Part shown: piece by piece, positions 1 to 8,539 of the stretch
Position numbering within the stretch: position 1 is the first letter of the stretch
How the letters are laid out: each line of letters opens with the position of its first letter
Source: Streptomyces venezuelae
GTDB taxonomy: Bacteria; Actinomycetota; Actinomycetes; Streptomycetales; Streptomycetaceae
Length of the DNA stretch: 64,000 nt
Assembly (NCBI RefSeq): GCF_008642335.1
Contig: NZ_CP029191.1
Coordinates: 1,054,001 to 1,118,000 of the forward strand
Direction: 5' to 3'
Notes under the pieces: model-generated
Told to the model about the DNA's origin: nothing
What the model saw: only the letters and a program-made list of their open reading frames with translations
Database searches by the model: none
Position numbers and translations under genes: made by a program

Positions 1-45
1 CCCGGAGCACAACGCATACGCGGAACACCACACCTCCAGCGCAAA

Positions 46-78
46 GAGGCGCCCCACACGATGCGTGCGGGGCGCCTC
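46..78 (-). terminator. Stem-loop downstream of the PadR gene
   Basis: A 15-bp inverted repeat (46-60 with 64-78, one mismatch that is a G-U pair in RNA) with a 3-nt loop lies 32 bp beyond the PadR stop codon. There is no clear U-tract, as is common for Streptomyces terminators. Nothing recognisable lies in positions 1-45. Confidence 0.6.
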
Positions 79-110
79 ATCCGTGGTGGGGGCCGTCGGC
101 CCCGACCGCG

Positions 111-701
111 TCAGTCCTCATCGGCGAGGATCAGGTACAGCTTCTTGCGGGCGTCGTTGATGACGGTCAGCGCCTTCTCGCGCTGCTCCTTGCTGCCGGT
201 CTTCCAGACCTGCCCGAACGCCTCCATCAGGCCGAAGCCGGCCTGCCGGATCTCGTTCAGCGTGTCCCAGTCGACCCCGCGCCCGGCCTCTTCCCAGGGC
301 GCTTCGGGGCCTTCCTCGGCCGCCTCGCGCCCTGCGTCGGTGAGCGAGAAGAGCTTCTTGCCGCCTTCGCTCGCGCTGCTGATCAGGCCCTCGTCCTCCA
401 GCAGCTGGAGGGTCGGGTAGACCGAACCCGGGCTGGGCTTCCACGCCCCGCCGCTGCGCTCGGCGATCTCCTGGATCATTTCGTAGCCGTGCATGGGCCG
501 GTCCTTCAGGAGGGCCAGGATCGACGCGCGTACGTCGCCACGCCTCGCCCTTCCGCGCGGACCGCCACCGCGCCCGCCGCGGCCGCCCCAGGGGCCACCG
601 GGCCCGCCGAAGCCGGGGCCGAACGGACCGAACGCACCGCGACGCCCTTGCCCGTGACCGTGTCCATGACCGTGCTCGTGTTCAAAACCATGGGAACGCA
701 T
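111..701 (-). CDS. PadR-family transcriptional regulator with His/Gly-rich N-terminus
   Basis: Predicted 196-residue DNA-binding repressor. The PadR winged helix starts near residue 58 (DVRASILALLKDRPMHGYEM) and continues through the family signature PGSVYPTLQLLEDEG and the wing (GGKKLFSLTDAGRE). The C-terminal part is helical, as in the PadR dimerisation domain. I chose ATG at 701 because AGGAG sits 8 nt upstream; a GTG at 710 would lie directly on that ribosome-binding site. The first ~55 residues are odd: an alternating His-Gly run (HEHGHGHGHG) followed by Gly/Pro/Arg-rich sequence, which might bind metal or simply be a flexible tail. The start region faces two short palindromes that may be its own operator. 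The ligand and targets are unknown. Confidence 0.9.
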   Translation of the reverse strand: MRSHGFEHEHGHGHGHGQGRRGAFGPFGPGFGGPGGPWGGRGGRGGGPRGRARRGDVRASILALLKDRPMHGYEMIQEIAERSGGAWKPSPGSVYPTLQLLEDEGLISSASEGGKKLFSLTDAGREAAEEGPEAPWEEAGRGVDWDTLNEIRQAGFGLMEAFGQVWKTGSKEQREKALTVINDARKKLYLILADED

Positions 702-745
702 GGTGATCACTCCTGTCGTTGATCGTTCGTATCAGTCGCGAATCT

Positions 746-770
746 ATCGCGATGCTTCAACGATATATCG
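746..770. promoter_or_regulatory. Paired short palindromes upstream of the PadR gene
   Basis: ATCGCGAT (746-753) and CGATATATCG (761-770) are both perfect palindromes and lie 45-70 bp upstream of the PadR start. PadR proteins commonly repress their own promoters through AT-containing inverted repeats, so this is a plausible autoregulatory site. This is inference from position and symmetry. Confidence 0.4.
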
Positions 771-807
771 GAACAGTTCGTCTGGCAACCCTGCCCTCCG
801 ATCCGCG

Positions 808-1737
808 TCAGCGGAATATCTGCCGCACCGCTCCCCGCAACCACTGATGCGCACCGTCAGCCGTGTGGCGCGGATGCCAGGCCATGCCGATGGTCAGCGG
901 CGGCAGGGGCAGCGGGATATCGAGCACGTGCAGCCCCAGGACGGACGCGGGCTCGGTGATGGGGGACGGAGGCTCACCGACAGGCGCCGCGGGGACGAGG
1001 CAGACGACGTCGCTGACGGCCGCGAAGGTCATCGCGGCCAAGTGGCTGGGCAGGACCGCGATCACGCGCCGCCGCAGACCGTGTTCGGCCAGGGCCGCGT
1101 CCATCGCTCCCGAGAACCGGCCACGGCGGCTGACCACCACGTGTTCGGCCGCGGCGAGCCGGGCCGGGGTCAGCGGCTTGCGGGTGAGGGGATGGCCGGG
1201 GCGGACGGCAGCCGCCATCCGCAGCGTCACCAGTTCCTCCACCCGCGTCTCGGGGTCGACATGATCAATGGATCCGATCTCCAGGTCGACGCGGCCGTCA
1301 CGGAGCGCCGGACCCGCCTCCAGTTCCTCGGCCCGCATCCGCAGGGAGACCCCCGGCGCCTCCTGACGCGACAGCCGCAGCAGGGCGGGCGCCAGCGCGG
1401 CCCCGATCAGGTCGGCGGCCTGGACGGTGAACGTGCTGCTCAAGGTGGCCGGGTCGACGGGAGTCTCGGGGGTGAGCAGCGCCGTGAGGCGCCGCACGAC
1501 TCCGGCGGCCTCCTCGCGCAGGGCGATGGCGCGGGGCGTGGGGACCATGACCTGCCCCGCGCGGACCAGGAGCGGGTCACGGAGGATGCGCCGGAGGCGG
1601 CCGAGCGTACGGCTCATGGCGGCCGGTGACGTGTGCAGCCGCGCGGCGGCTTTCGTGACGCTCTCCTCCGTCAGGAGGGCGTCCAACGCGATGGCGAGAT
1701 TGGCGTCGAGAACTGAACTTGCGCCGCTGACCTGCAT
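808..1737 (-). CDS. LysR-family transcriptional regulator
   Basis: 309-residue LysR-type regulator. The N-terminal winged helix-turn-helix covers roughly residues 10-70 (LDALLTEESVTKAAARLHTS, SRTLGRLRRILRDPLLVR), and the rest is a periplasmic-binding-like effector domain. ATG at 1737 is preceded by GAGGTGG about 5 nt upstream. The gene is divergent from the NmrA-like reductase and darcynin genes with 107 bp between the starts, the classic arrangement for a LysR protein controlling its neighbours and itself. The shared intergenic space holds inverted repeats that could be its operator. The inducer cannot be read from sequence. Confidence 0.92.
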   Translation of the reverse strand: MQVSGASSVLDANLAIALDALLTEESVTKAAARLHTSPAAMSRTLGRLRRILRDPLLVRAGQVMVPTPRAIALREEAAGVVRRLTALLTPETPVDPATLSSTFTVQAADLIGAALAPALLRLSRQEAPGVSLRMRAEELEAGPALRDGRVDLEIGSIDHVDPETRVEELVTLRMAAAVRPGHPLTRKPLTPARLAAAEHVVVSRRGRFSGAMDAALAEHGLRRRVIAVLPSHLAAMTFAAVSDVVCLVPAAPVGEPPSPITEPASVLGLHVLDIPLPLPPLTIGMAWHPRHTADGAHQWLRGAVRQIFR

Positions 1738-1749
1738 AATTCCACCTCA

Positions 1750-1787
1750 GGCAATAATTGCTTGCTGAAGTGCCCATTGTGGCAATG
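1750..1787. promoter_or_regulatory. Putative LysR operator in the divergent promoter region
   Basis: Two inverted repeats lie in the 107-bp gap: GCAATAATTGC (1751-1761) and CATTG-TGG-CAATG (1775-1787). Both contain a GGCAAT half-site (1750-1755 and 1781-1786), spaced 31 bp apart, about three helical turns. This is typical of a LysR recognition plus activation site. Confidence 0.5.
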
Positions 1788-1844
1788 CCTGGTGCGTTCG
1801 CAGGATGAGGCTGTCCCGATCAGGAACTGACCCAGGAAGCCCTC

Positions 1845-2756
1845 ATGATCGTCATCACCGCACCCACCGGGAACATAGGCAGCGCTCTGCTCACCCGGCT
1901 CCTCGACTCCGACTCCACCCCGACCTCGACCCCGCCCCCGGAAGACCTCCGCGTGGTCGTGCGCGATCCGGCACGGCTCCCCGACGACGTACGCGAACGT
2001 GTCGAGGTGATCACCGGCTCGCACGGCGACCCCGAGACCGTCGACCGTGCCTTCGCGGGCGCGGACGCCGTCTTCTGGCTCGTCCCGCCGGACTCCTCCC
2101 TGACCCCGGAGGCGACTTTCAGCGGTTTCACCCGTCCCGCCGCGAAGGCGCTGGCCACGCACGGCGTCGGGCACGTCGTGGGCGTCTCCGCGCTCGGCCG
2201 CGGCACCCCGGTCGCCGACCGCGCGGGACTCGTGACCGCCTCCCTCGCCATGGACGACCTCATCGCGTCCTCCGGTGTCGCCTACCGAGCCCTCGCCAAC
2301 CCGTCGTTCTTCGAGAACTTCCTGGAGGAGGCCGACTCGATCCGGGACGGCGTCTTCGTCGACTGTCTCGACCCGGACCGCAAGGCACCCCTGGTGGCCG
2401 TCGCCGACATCGCCGCCGCGGCCGCGTCCCTGCTCCTGGACCGCTCGTGGACCGGCGTCGGCAGCGTCCCCGTCCTCGGCCCTCGGGACCTGTCCCCCAA
2501 CGACCTCGCCCGCATCATGTCGCAGCAGCTCGGCCGGCCCGTCCGCTACGAACGTCAGGCTTACGACGACCTGCTGGCCGACCTCGTCGGCTACGGCCTC
2601 GACAAGGAGTTCGCCCGGGGCGTCGTGGACATGAAGCGGGCCAAGGACGAAGGGCTGGACGCGGGCGCCTCGCGCACCGACGCGTACGCCTACCCCGCGA
2701 GCACCACCTTCGAGGAGTGGTGCGCCCAGGTGCTCAAGCCCGCCGTACGCGCCTGA
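1845..2756 (+). CDS. NmrA-like / atypical SDR NAD(P)-binding protein
   Basis: 303-residue Rossmann-fold protein of the NmrA/atypical short-chain dehydrogenase group. The nucleotide-binding loop is at the very N-terminus ([17 protein letters not shown], a TGxxGxxG-type motif), followed by [11 protein letters not shown], typical of NmrA-like and quinone-reductase (QOR2)-like proteins. The canonical Tyr-x-x-x-Lys catalytic pair is not evident, as in many NmrA proteins, so it may be a redox sensor or a reductase of unknown substrate. It starts with ATG at 1845 behind AGGAAG, and the darcynin gene follows 44 bp later on the same strand. Likely under control of the divergent LysR gene. Confidence 0.85.
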   Translation: MIVITAPTGNIGSALLTRLLDSDSTPTSTPPPEDLRVVVRDPARLPDDVRERVEVITGSHGDPETVDRAFAGADAVFWLVPPDSSLTPEATFSGFTRPAAKALATHGVGHVVGVSALGRGTPVADRAGLVTASLAMDDLIASSGVAYRALANPSFFENFLEEADSIRDGVFVDCLDPDRKAPLVAVADIAAAAASLLLDRSWTGVGSVPVLGPRDLSPNDLARIMSQQLGRPVRYERQAYDDLLADLVGYGLDKEFARGVVDMKRAKDEGLDAGASRTDAYAYPASTTFEEWCAQVLKPAVRA

Positions 2757-2800
2757 CTCCAGCCCGATCCATCGGAACCCGCCCGCAGGAAAGGCACCCC

Positions 2801-3166
2801 ATGTCCGTCGCCACAACCGAGACGCCGGTCACGGCGTTCATGCTCGTCAAGACCAACCCCGAATGGCTGGCCATGACCGTCGAACAGCGGATCGAGGCCT
2901 TCAACACCGAGATCGCCCCTTTGGTCAAGGAGAAGACGTCCGGGGTCCGGTCCCGCTTCTACGACACGGAGTTCTACTCCGCGCGCGTCACCGACGTCTG
3001 GGTCTGGGAGGCGGACAGTCACGGCGCCTACCAGCTCCTGATCGACGCGCTCCGCGAAACCCCGTTCTGGGACCGTTACTTCGAGGTGGTCGACCTCCTC
3101 GTCGGCACGGAGAACGGCTACGCACGCAACTACGGCGTCGAACCCGTGGCGACCATCACCACCTGA
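2801..3166 (+). CDS. Darcynin-family small protein
   Basis: 121-residue protein that I recognise as a member of the darcynin family: aromatic-rich C-terminal half with [14 protein letters not shown] and an N-terminal [13 protein letters not shown] segment. The fold is probably a ferredoxin-like alpha/beta barrel of the dimeric type. No catalytic function is established for the family. ATG at 2801 has a weak AGGAAAGG site 8-10 nt upstream. It most likely forms an operon with the preceding NmrA-like gene under the LysR regulator. The cytoplasmic, co-transcribed setting suggests a monooxygenase-like or accessory role, but that is conjecture. Confidence 0.75.
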   Translation: MSVATTETPVTAFMLVKTNPEWLAMTVEQRIEAFNTEIAPLVKEKTSGVRSRFYDTEFYSARVTDVWVWEADSHGAYQLLIDALRETPFWDRYFEVVDLLVGTENGYARNYGVEPVATITT

Positions 3167-3253
3167 TCCACCGCCGCTGAGGCAGGCGCGTGCCGCGAGC
3201 GAGCCTCGCAGCACGCGCCGCCCGCCCCGCCCACCCCGCCCGCTCCGCCATGA

Positions 3254-3300
3254 GGGCCCATCACCCATGGGGGCCCATCACCCACGGGGGCCAATCACCC
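3254..3300. repeat. 17-bp tandem repeat, about 2.8 copies
   Basis: Units GGGCCCATCACCCATGG (3254-3270), GGGCCCATCACCCACGG (3271-3287) and GGGCCAATCACCC (3288-3300) lie head to tail between the darcynin and PhzF-like genes. There is one difference between units 1 and 2, and unit 3 is truncated. Replication slippage or an array of protein-binding sites are both possible. Confidence 0.85.
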
Positions 3301-3370
3301 TCCCCGACCAGTCCAGCCATCCCGAATTGGCCTTACCCGGCGCGCTCCGCAGCCCTCTACCGTGAAGCAC

Positions 3371-4192
3371 ATGCCGACTTCCCACCGCATCCGCGTCGTC
3401 GACGCCTTCACGGACCGTCCCTTCGCCGGCAACCCGGCCGGAGTCCTGCTCCTCGACGCCTTCCCCGACGACACCTGGCTGCAGAACGTGGCCAAGGAGG
3501 TCAACCACGCCGAGACCGCCTTCGCCCACCCGCTGCCCCCGGGCGGGGACGCGGACTGGGCGCTGCGCTGGTTCACCCCCGCCACCGAGGTCGACCTCTG
3601 CGGCCATGCCACTTTGGCCACGGCGCACGTCCTGCACACCACGGGCGCCGCCTCGGGGACCGTCCGCTTCACCACCCGCAGCGGCGTCCTCACCGCCACC
3701 GCGCACGAGGACGGGACCCTCACCCTCGACTTTCCGACCGCCCCGCTCACCGCGGCCGAGCTGCCCGACGGCATCGCGAAGGCCCTGGGCGCCGAGCCCC
3801 TCCTCGCGTACGACACGGGCCCGCACACCGGTGACCTGCTGGTCGAGCTCGCCGACGAGAAGACGGTCAGGTCGCTCACGCCCGACCACAAGGCCCTCGT
3901 CCGCCACTCCGAGCGCGGCATCATCGCCACGGCCAGGGCCGAGGACCCCGCCCGCGGCTACGACTTCGTGTCCCGCTGCTTCTTCCCGCGCGTCGGCATC
4001 GACGAGGACCCGGTGACTGGCAGCGCCCACACCGCCCTCGCCCCCTTCTGGTCCGAACGCCTCGGCCGCACCGAGCTGACCGGTCTGCAGGCCTCGGCCC
4101 GCACCGGACTGGTCCGCACCCGGCTGCGGGGCGACCGCACCCTCCTGACCGGCCGCGCGGTCACGGTCATCGAAGGCGAACTGTTCGCCTGA
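3371..4192 (+). CDS. PhzF-family isomerase/epimerase
   Basis: About 273 residues, PhzF phenazine-biosynthesis-like fold with two pseudo-symmetric halves. The family markers are present: catalytic glutamate in NHAETAF, CGHATLATAHV after it, and EDPVTGSAHTALAPFW near the C-terminus. The substrate is unknown; most family members outside phenazine clusters are uncharacterised isomerases, and no phenazine genes are nearby. Start is uncertain: ATG at 3371 or GTG at 3362. Neither has a Shine-Dalgarno, and a TACCGT hexamer lies 7 nt before the ATG, so the message may be leaderless. It stands alone between a tandem repeat and a minus-strand gene. Confidence 0.88.
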   Translation: MPTSHRIRVVDAFTDRPFAGNPAGVLLLDAFPDDTWLQNVAKEVNHAETAFAHPLPPGGDADWALRWFTPATEVDLCGHATLATAHVLHTTGAASGTVRFTTRSGVLTATAHEDGTLTLDFPTAPLTAAELPDGIAKALGAEPLLAYDTGPHTGDLLVELADEKTVRSLTPDHKALVRHSERGIIATARAEDPARGYDFVSRCFFPRVGIDEDPVTGSAHTALAPFWSERLGRTELTGLQASARTGLVRTRLRGDRTLLTGRAVTVIEGELFA

Positions 4193-4242
4193 CCCGCAGC
4201 CGAAGCCGAAGACCGGCAACGGGTGAGCTGCCCACCACCGCG

Positions 4243-5046
4243 CTACGCAGGCGTGGGCAGCCACCCCACCTTCCCCGCGAGCAGCGCGTACCCGACGAAC
4301 GCGCCGATGTCGAGCAGGGAGTGGGCGACGACCAGCGGGCCGACCCGCCCCCACCTGCGGTAGAGCAGGACGAACACCACGCCCATCGCGAGGTTCCCGA
4401 CGAACCCGCCGATGCCCTGGTAGAGGTGGTACGAGCCCCGCAGCACCGAGCTCCCCACCAGCGCCGCCATCGGCGTCCACCCCAACTGCCCGAGCCTGCG
4501 CAGCAGATATCCGACGACGATGACTTCCTCGAGCACCGCGTTCTGCACCGCGGACAGCACGAGGACCGGGTACTTCCACCACACGTCGGGCAGCGCCTCG
4601 GGCACCACGGTGAGATTGAAGCCGAGCCCGCGGGCCGCCAGATAGAAGGCGATCCCGGTGCTGCCGATCACTGCCGCGATCGCGGCGCCGCGCCCCACGT
4701 CCGGCCAGGGCCGCGTCCGGTCGAAACCGATCGTCCCGAGCCCCGCCCGCTCGCGCAGCAGGAAGTGCGCCACGAGCGCCACCGGCACCAACGCGGTCGT
4801 GATGCCGAACAGTTGCCACGCGAGATCAAGCCACGGCCGACCCGGCGCGGCCGACGCGTTCAGCGTGGCCGCCTGATCCTTGAGACCCCCCGGTTTGGTG
4901 ACCGACCCCACAAAGCTGATCAGCGCGGACACCCCGCTCGCGCCGAGCGAGAGGGCCAGGACGAGCAGCGTCTCGTCCCTCAGGGTCCGCCGTGACGGAC
5001 CGTCCGCCGGAAAAGAACCGGCCATCGGCCCCGGCTCCGCTTGCAC
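4243..5046 (-). CDS. CPBP-family intramembrane metalloprotease
   Basis: 267-residue multi-pass membrane protein of the CPBP (Rce1/Abi-like) family. It has about seven hydrophobic segments, beginning near residue 26 (TLLVLALSLGASGVSALISF). Motif 1 is EEVIVVGYLLRR, where the usual EExxxR arginine is displaced; motif 2 is SYHLYQG and motif 3 HSLLDIG, providing the metal-binding Glu/His set. CPBP proteins cleave membrane substrates or process peptides, but no substrate is evident here. The GTG start at 5046 is favoured by GGAGG 5-6 nt upstream; an ATG at 5025 has a poorer site. Monocistronic by context. Confidence 0.88.
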   Translation of the reverse strand: MQAEPGPMAGSFPADGPSRRTLRDETLLVLALSLGASGVSALISFVGSVTKPGGLKDQAATLNASAAPGRPWLDLAWQLFGITTALVPVALVAHFLLRERAGLGTIGFDRTRPWPDVGRGAAIAAVIGSTGIAFYLAARGLGFNLTVVPEALPDVWWKYPVLVLSAVQNAVLEEVIVVGYLLRRLGQLGWTPMAALVGSSVLRGSYHLYQGIGGFVGNLAMGVVFVLLYRRWGRVGPLVVAHSLLDIGAFVGYALLAGKVGWLPTPA

Positions 5047-5214
5047 TTACGCCTCCAGTTGAGTAATCCCGCCTCATCCCCATCCTCGCCCCGCTAGGGT
5101 CTCGAAAGAAGTTACGAAGATCGTGCGCGACAGGCCGAGGGGGACGGACGCCGATTCCGGGCGCGCGGGCCCCTTCTTTCCTTGCTTCATCATTCAAGGA
5201 GGGGCTCCACCGCC

Positions 5215-6990
5215 ATGGGACGTCACAGCTTGCCCGATGAGCGCGGGACGGCAACGCCCGACCCCCGGCCGCGGTCGCGCGGCCGCTCGGTCGCCATGGC
5301 CACGGCGTTCGTCCTGGTGGTGGCGGGCGGCGCGGCGGCCGCGGTCCGCGGTGGACTGCTCTCGTTCGGCGGCTCGTGCGGCGACGACGCGGTACGCCTC
5401 GACGTCGTCGCCGCTCCTGCCGTGTCCCCGGCCCTGCGCGAGGCGGCCGACGAGGCCCGCGAGCGGGAGATCACCTCGGACGGGCACTGCATCGACGTGC
5501 AGGTGACCGCGCGCGACTCGTACGAGGTGGCGGCCGAACTCCGCTCGGGCAAGGGCGATCCGGAGTACGACGTGTGGGTGCCGGACTCCGACGTGTGGGT
5601 GCAGCGCGTCGGACTCGGCGCCAAGCAGAGCAAGATCTCCCCCGCGGGCAACATAGCCTCCTCGCCCGTCGGCGTCGGCATGGTGCCGTCCGCCGCCGAG
5701 TCGCTGGGCTGGCCGAAGAGGACGTACAGCTGGCCGGAGTTGGCCACGGCCGGCACGAAGGGCGACAAGCTGCGCCTCGGCATCGCCGATCCCGCCCGCA
5801 GCGCGAGCGGTCTGCTCGCCCTCGCCACGATGGGTGCGTCCGCGAAGAAGCAGGGCGGCAAGGAAGGCGACACGCAGGCGGCCGCCCTGGCCAAGGCACT
5901 GGCGTCTCGCACCACCGGCAGCGACGGCCGGCTCCTGGGCACGCTGGCGCGCGACGGCTCCGGCGCCGAGCGGGGCGGCCGGCGCCGCAACCAGGCTCTG
6001 GTCCTCTCCGAGCAGGCCGCGTTCGCGCACAACGCGTCGGCGGGCGAGGAGAACAAGCTCGACCTCTTCTACCCGAAGGACGGTTCGCCGCGGCTCGACT
6101 ACCCGTACACGCTCGTCGAGGACGGCCGGATGTCCACCGACACGAGCCGCGCGGCGCTCCGCTTCATGACGATGTTCAGCGACGACGACGGCCGGCGGAT
6201 CCTGGCCGAGCACGGTTTCAGGACGGACCCCGACCGGCCGTCCGACACGCTGATCGCCGCCGCGGGCGGCCGCCCTCCGCAGCCGTACGCGGACGAGGCC
6301 ACGGACCCGCCGTCGGACAAGGAGCTCCAGGAGACCCTGGGCATGTGGACGATCACCGTCCAGAGCGCGCGGCTGAGCACCGTCGTCGACGCCTCGGAGT
6401 CCATGCGGCAGCTCGTGCCCGGCCGCGACCAGTCCCGTATGGAGGTCACCAAGGCGTCGCTGCTACGGGCCCTCGCGGGCTTCACCGACGAGGACGCGAT
6501 CGGCCTGTGGGAGTTCGCCACCCGCCTCGACGGCGCCCGCGACTACCGCGAACTGGAGCCGACCCGGCGCCTGGGTGACCGCAAGGGCGGCGCGACCCAC
6601 CGCGACGCGCTGTCCGACGCCTTCAGCGACCTGCAGCCCGTGCCGGGCGGCGCCACGGGCCTGTACGACACGACGCTCGCCGCCTACAAGGAGGCCCGGT
6701 CGACGTACGCGCGCGGCAAGTTCAACGCCCTGGTGATCCTGACGGACGGCGCCAACCAGGACCCGGGCAGCATCTCGCGCAGCTCCCTGATCGCACAGTT
6801 GGAGGAGCTCTCCGACCGCGAGCACCCGGTGCCGATCATCGCCATCGCGGTCGGCCCCGAGGCGGACAAGGACGAGGTGCAGCAGATCGCGGAGGCGACC
6901 GGCGGCTCCGGGCACCAGGTCGACGACCCGGCCCAGATCCACGCGGTGATCCTCAAGGCGATCATGGAGGCGGGCAGCAACCAGGGCTGA
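5215..6990 (+). CDS. Membrane-anchored substrate-binding / von Willebrand factor A fusion protein
   Basis: 591-residue exported protein. After a short basic start (MGRHSLPDERG) a single membrane segment (AMATAFVLVVAGGAAAAV) anchors or exports it. Residues ~55-380 resemble an extracellular solute-binding domain (DVWVPDSDVWV, SPVGVGMVPSAAESLGWP). The C-terminal ~200 residues form a VWA domain with an intact MIDAS: DASES (DxSxS), the threonine in GGATGLYD, and LTDGANQD. Such fusions are common and uncharacterised in Streptomyces; a surface metal-dependent adhesion or sensing role is inferred. ATG at 5215 follows AAGGAGG at a longish 12-nt spacing; an in-frame TTG at 5182 lies upstream of the site and is rejected. 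Confidence 0.85.
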   Translation: MGRHSLPDERGTATPDPRPRSRGRSVAMATAFVLVVAGGAAAAVRGGLLSFGGSCGDDAVRLDVVAAPAVSPALREAADEAREREITSDGHCIDVQVTARDSYEVAAELRSGKGDPEYDVWVPDSDVWVQRVGLGAKQSKISPAGNIASSPVGVGMVPSAAESLGWPKRTYSWPELATAGTKGDKLRLGIADPARSASGLLALATMGASAKKQGGKEGDTQAAALAKALASRTTGSDGRLLGTLARDGSGAERGGRRRNQALVLSEQAAFAHNASAGEENKLDLFYPKDGSPRLDYPYTLVEDGRMSTDTSRAALRFMTMFSDDDGRRILAEHGFRTDPDRPSDTLIAAAGGRPPQPYADEATDPPSDKELQETLGMWTITVQSARLSTVVDASESMRQLVPGRDQSRMEVTKASLLRALAGFTDEDAIGLWEFATRLDGARDYRELEPTRRLGDRKGGATHRDALSDAFSDLQPVPGGATGLYDTTLAAYKEARSTYARGKFNALVILTDGANQDPGSISRSSLIAQLEELSDREHPVPIIAIAVGPEADKDEVQQIAEATGGSGHQVDDPAQIHAVILKAIMEAGSNQG

Positions 6991-7018
6991 CCGTCCCGAC
7001 CAACCCGTCTGTCAAGGC

Positions 7019-8539
7019 TCAGCGCAGCGGTACCGCAGGTTCCCGCAGCCCCACCGGCCACGTGTGCACCGGCTCCCCCGTGTGCATCAGCTCGCTGTAC
7101 CGCTTCGTGGTCGCGGCCAGCGCCTCCTCCCTGGACATGCCGCCGTCCCGGGCCCGGTGGTACGTCGTCGCCTGCCAGGACGCGCCGTTGATCCGCCGCC
7201 GGCACCGCTCCTCGATCACCCCGAGATACAGGTCGCGGTCGGCGGGCTCCACACCCCACGCGTCCAGGCCCGCGGCGGCGAGCGGCAGCAGCTCTTCGCG
7301 TACGAGGTGGACGGCCGCCACCTCGGACGTGCCGCCGAGCCTGCCGCGTCGCGGCCACTGCAGGGTGGCGTCGATCCCGTGGCGGCACGCGACGTCGAAG
7401 TTGCGGGCCGCGGTCTCGAAGGGCAGCCGGGACCACACGGGCCGCGCCTCCTCGGCGAGCGCCCGCACGAGCCCGTAGTAGAAGGCGGCGTTGGCGATGA
7501 CATCGGTGATGGAGGGGCCCGCGGGCAGGACGCGGTTCTCCACGCGCAGGTGCGGGACGCCGTCGGCGATGCCGTACACCGGGCGGTTCCAGCGGTACAC
7601 GGTGCCGTTGTGCAGGACGAGTTCGCCGAGGCGCGGCACACCGCCCGCGTCGAGGACGCCCAGCGGGTCCTCCTCCTCCATCAGCGGCAGCAGCGCGGGG
7701 AAGTACCGCAGGTTCTCCTCGAAGAGCTCGAGCGGCTCGGTGATCCACCGCTCCCCGAACCAGGTGCGCGGCCGCACGCCCTGGGCCTGCAGCTCGGGCG
7801 GCCGCGTGTCCGTGGACTGCAGGAACAGCGGCGGCCGGGACTCGCGCCACAGCTCATGGCCGAACAGGAAGGGCGCGTTGGCGCCGACGGCGATCTGTGC
7901 GGCGGCGATGGCCTGCGCCGCGTTCCACACGTCGGCGAACCGGGCGGGCGTGACCTGGAGGTGCAACTGCACGGAGGTGCAGGCCGCTTCGGGCGCTATC
8001 GACGTCGAGGTGCAGGTCAGGCGTTCCACGCCCTGGATGTCCAGCGCGAAGTGCTCGCCGCGTGCCGCCACGATCTGGTCGTTCAGGAGGGCGTAGCGGT
8101 CGACGTCGGAGAGGTTGGCGGAGACCAGGTCGGCGCGGTTCAGGGTCGGCAGAATTCCGATCATGACAATGCCAGCGGAGAGCTCGGTCGCTTTCCTGTG
8201 TGCATAGTTGAGCCCCGTGCGCAGTTCCTCGGCGAGGCGGTCGAGAACGCGTCCGCCGAGTCGGTGCGGGGCGATGTTGACTTCGAGATTGAACATTCCG
8301 AGTTCGGTCTGGAAATCCCGGCTCGCGATGCGCTCTAGTACCTGCGCATTCAACATTCTCGGCAGTCCGTCGGGCCCGGCGAGATTCAGCTCGATCTCCA
8401 TGCCCATGAGATTCTTGGGCCGGTCGAATCGCTCCTCCGCCAGCATCCGCTCCAGCCCCGCGAGACACTCTCGGAGCTTGCCTCGGTAGTGGTGCCTGTC
8501 GGCCAGGTCGAACGTGCCCGCCACGACCTTCTCCCCCAT
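7019..8539 (-). CDS. GCS2-family glutamate-cysteine ligase-like protein
   Basis: 506 residues, carboxylate-amine ligase superfamily (GCS2). The N-terminal metal/glutamate site MGMEIELNL, the LGMFNLEVNIAP strand and the later LRVENRVLPAG segment match the family. Known members join glutamate to an amine or cysteine using ATP. Because actinomycetes make mycothiol and not glutathione, the physiological acceptor is unclear; it may be another amine or amino acid. ATG at 8539 is chosen for GAGGAGGG 8 nt upstream; the open frame runs further but lacks another good start. It is convergent with the VWA gene (28 bp apart) and has a long upstream region to itself. Confidence 0.85.
   Translation of the reverse strand: MGEKVVAGTFDLADRHHYRGKLRECLAGLERMLAEERFDRPKNLMGMEIELNLAGPDGLPRMLNAQVLERIASRDFQTELGMFNLEVNIAPHRLGGRVLDRLAEELRTGLNYAHRKATELSAGIVMIGILPTLNRADLVSANLSDVDRYALLNDQIVAARGEHFALDIQGVERLTCTSTSIAPEAACTSVQLHLQVTPARFADVWNAAQAIAAAQIAVGANAPFLFGHELWRESRPPLFLQSTDTRPPELQAQGVRPRTWFGERWITEPLELFEENLRYFPALLPLMEEEDPLGVLDAGGVPRLGELVLHNGTVYRWNRPVYGIADGVPHLRVENRVLPAGPSITDVIANAAFYYGLVRALAEEARPVWSRLPFETAARNFDVACRHGIDATLQWPRRGRLGGTSEVAAVHLVREELLPLAAAGLDAWGVEPADRDLYLGVIEERCRRRINGASWQATTYHRARDGGMSREEALAATTKRYSELMHTGEPVHTWPVGLREPAVPLR

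Noticed and set aside
3254..3300. Short repeats as a CRISPR array
   Set aside because: Units are contiguous with no spacers, only ~2.8 copies, and no cas genes are present.
3362..4192. PhzF-like gene as evidence for a phenazine cluster
   Set aside because: No phzA/B, D, E or G genes anywhere in the window.
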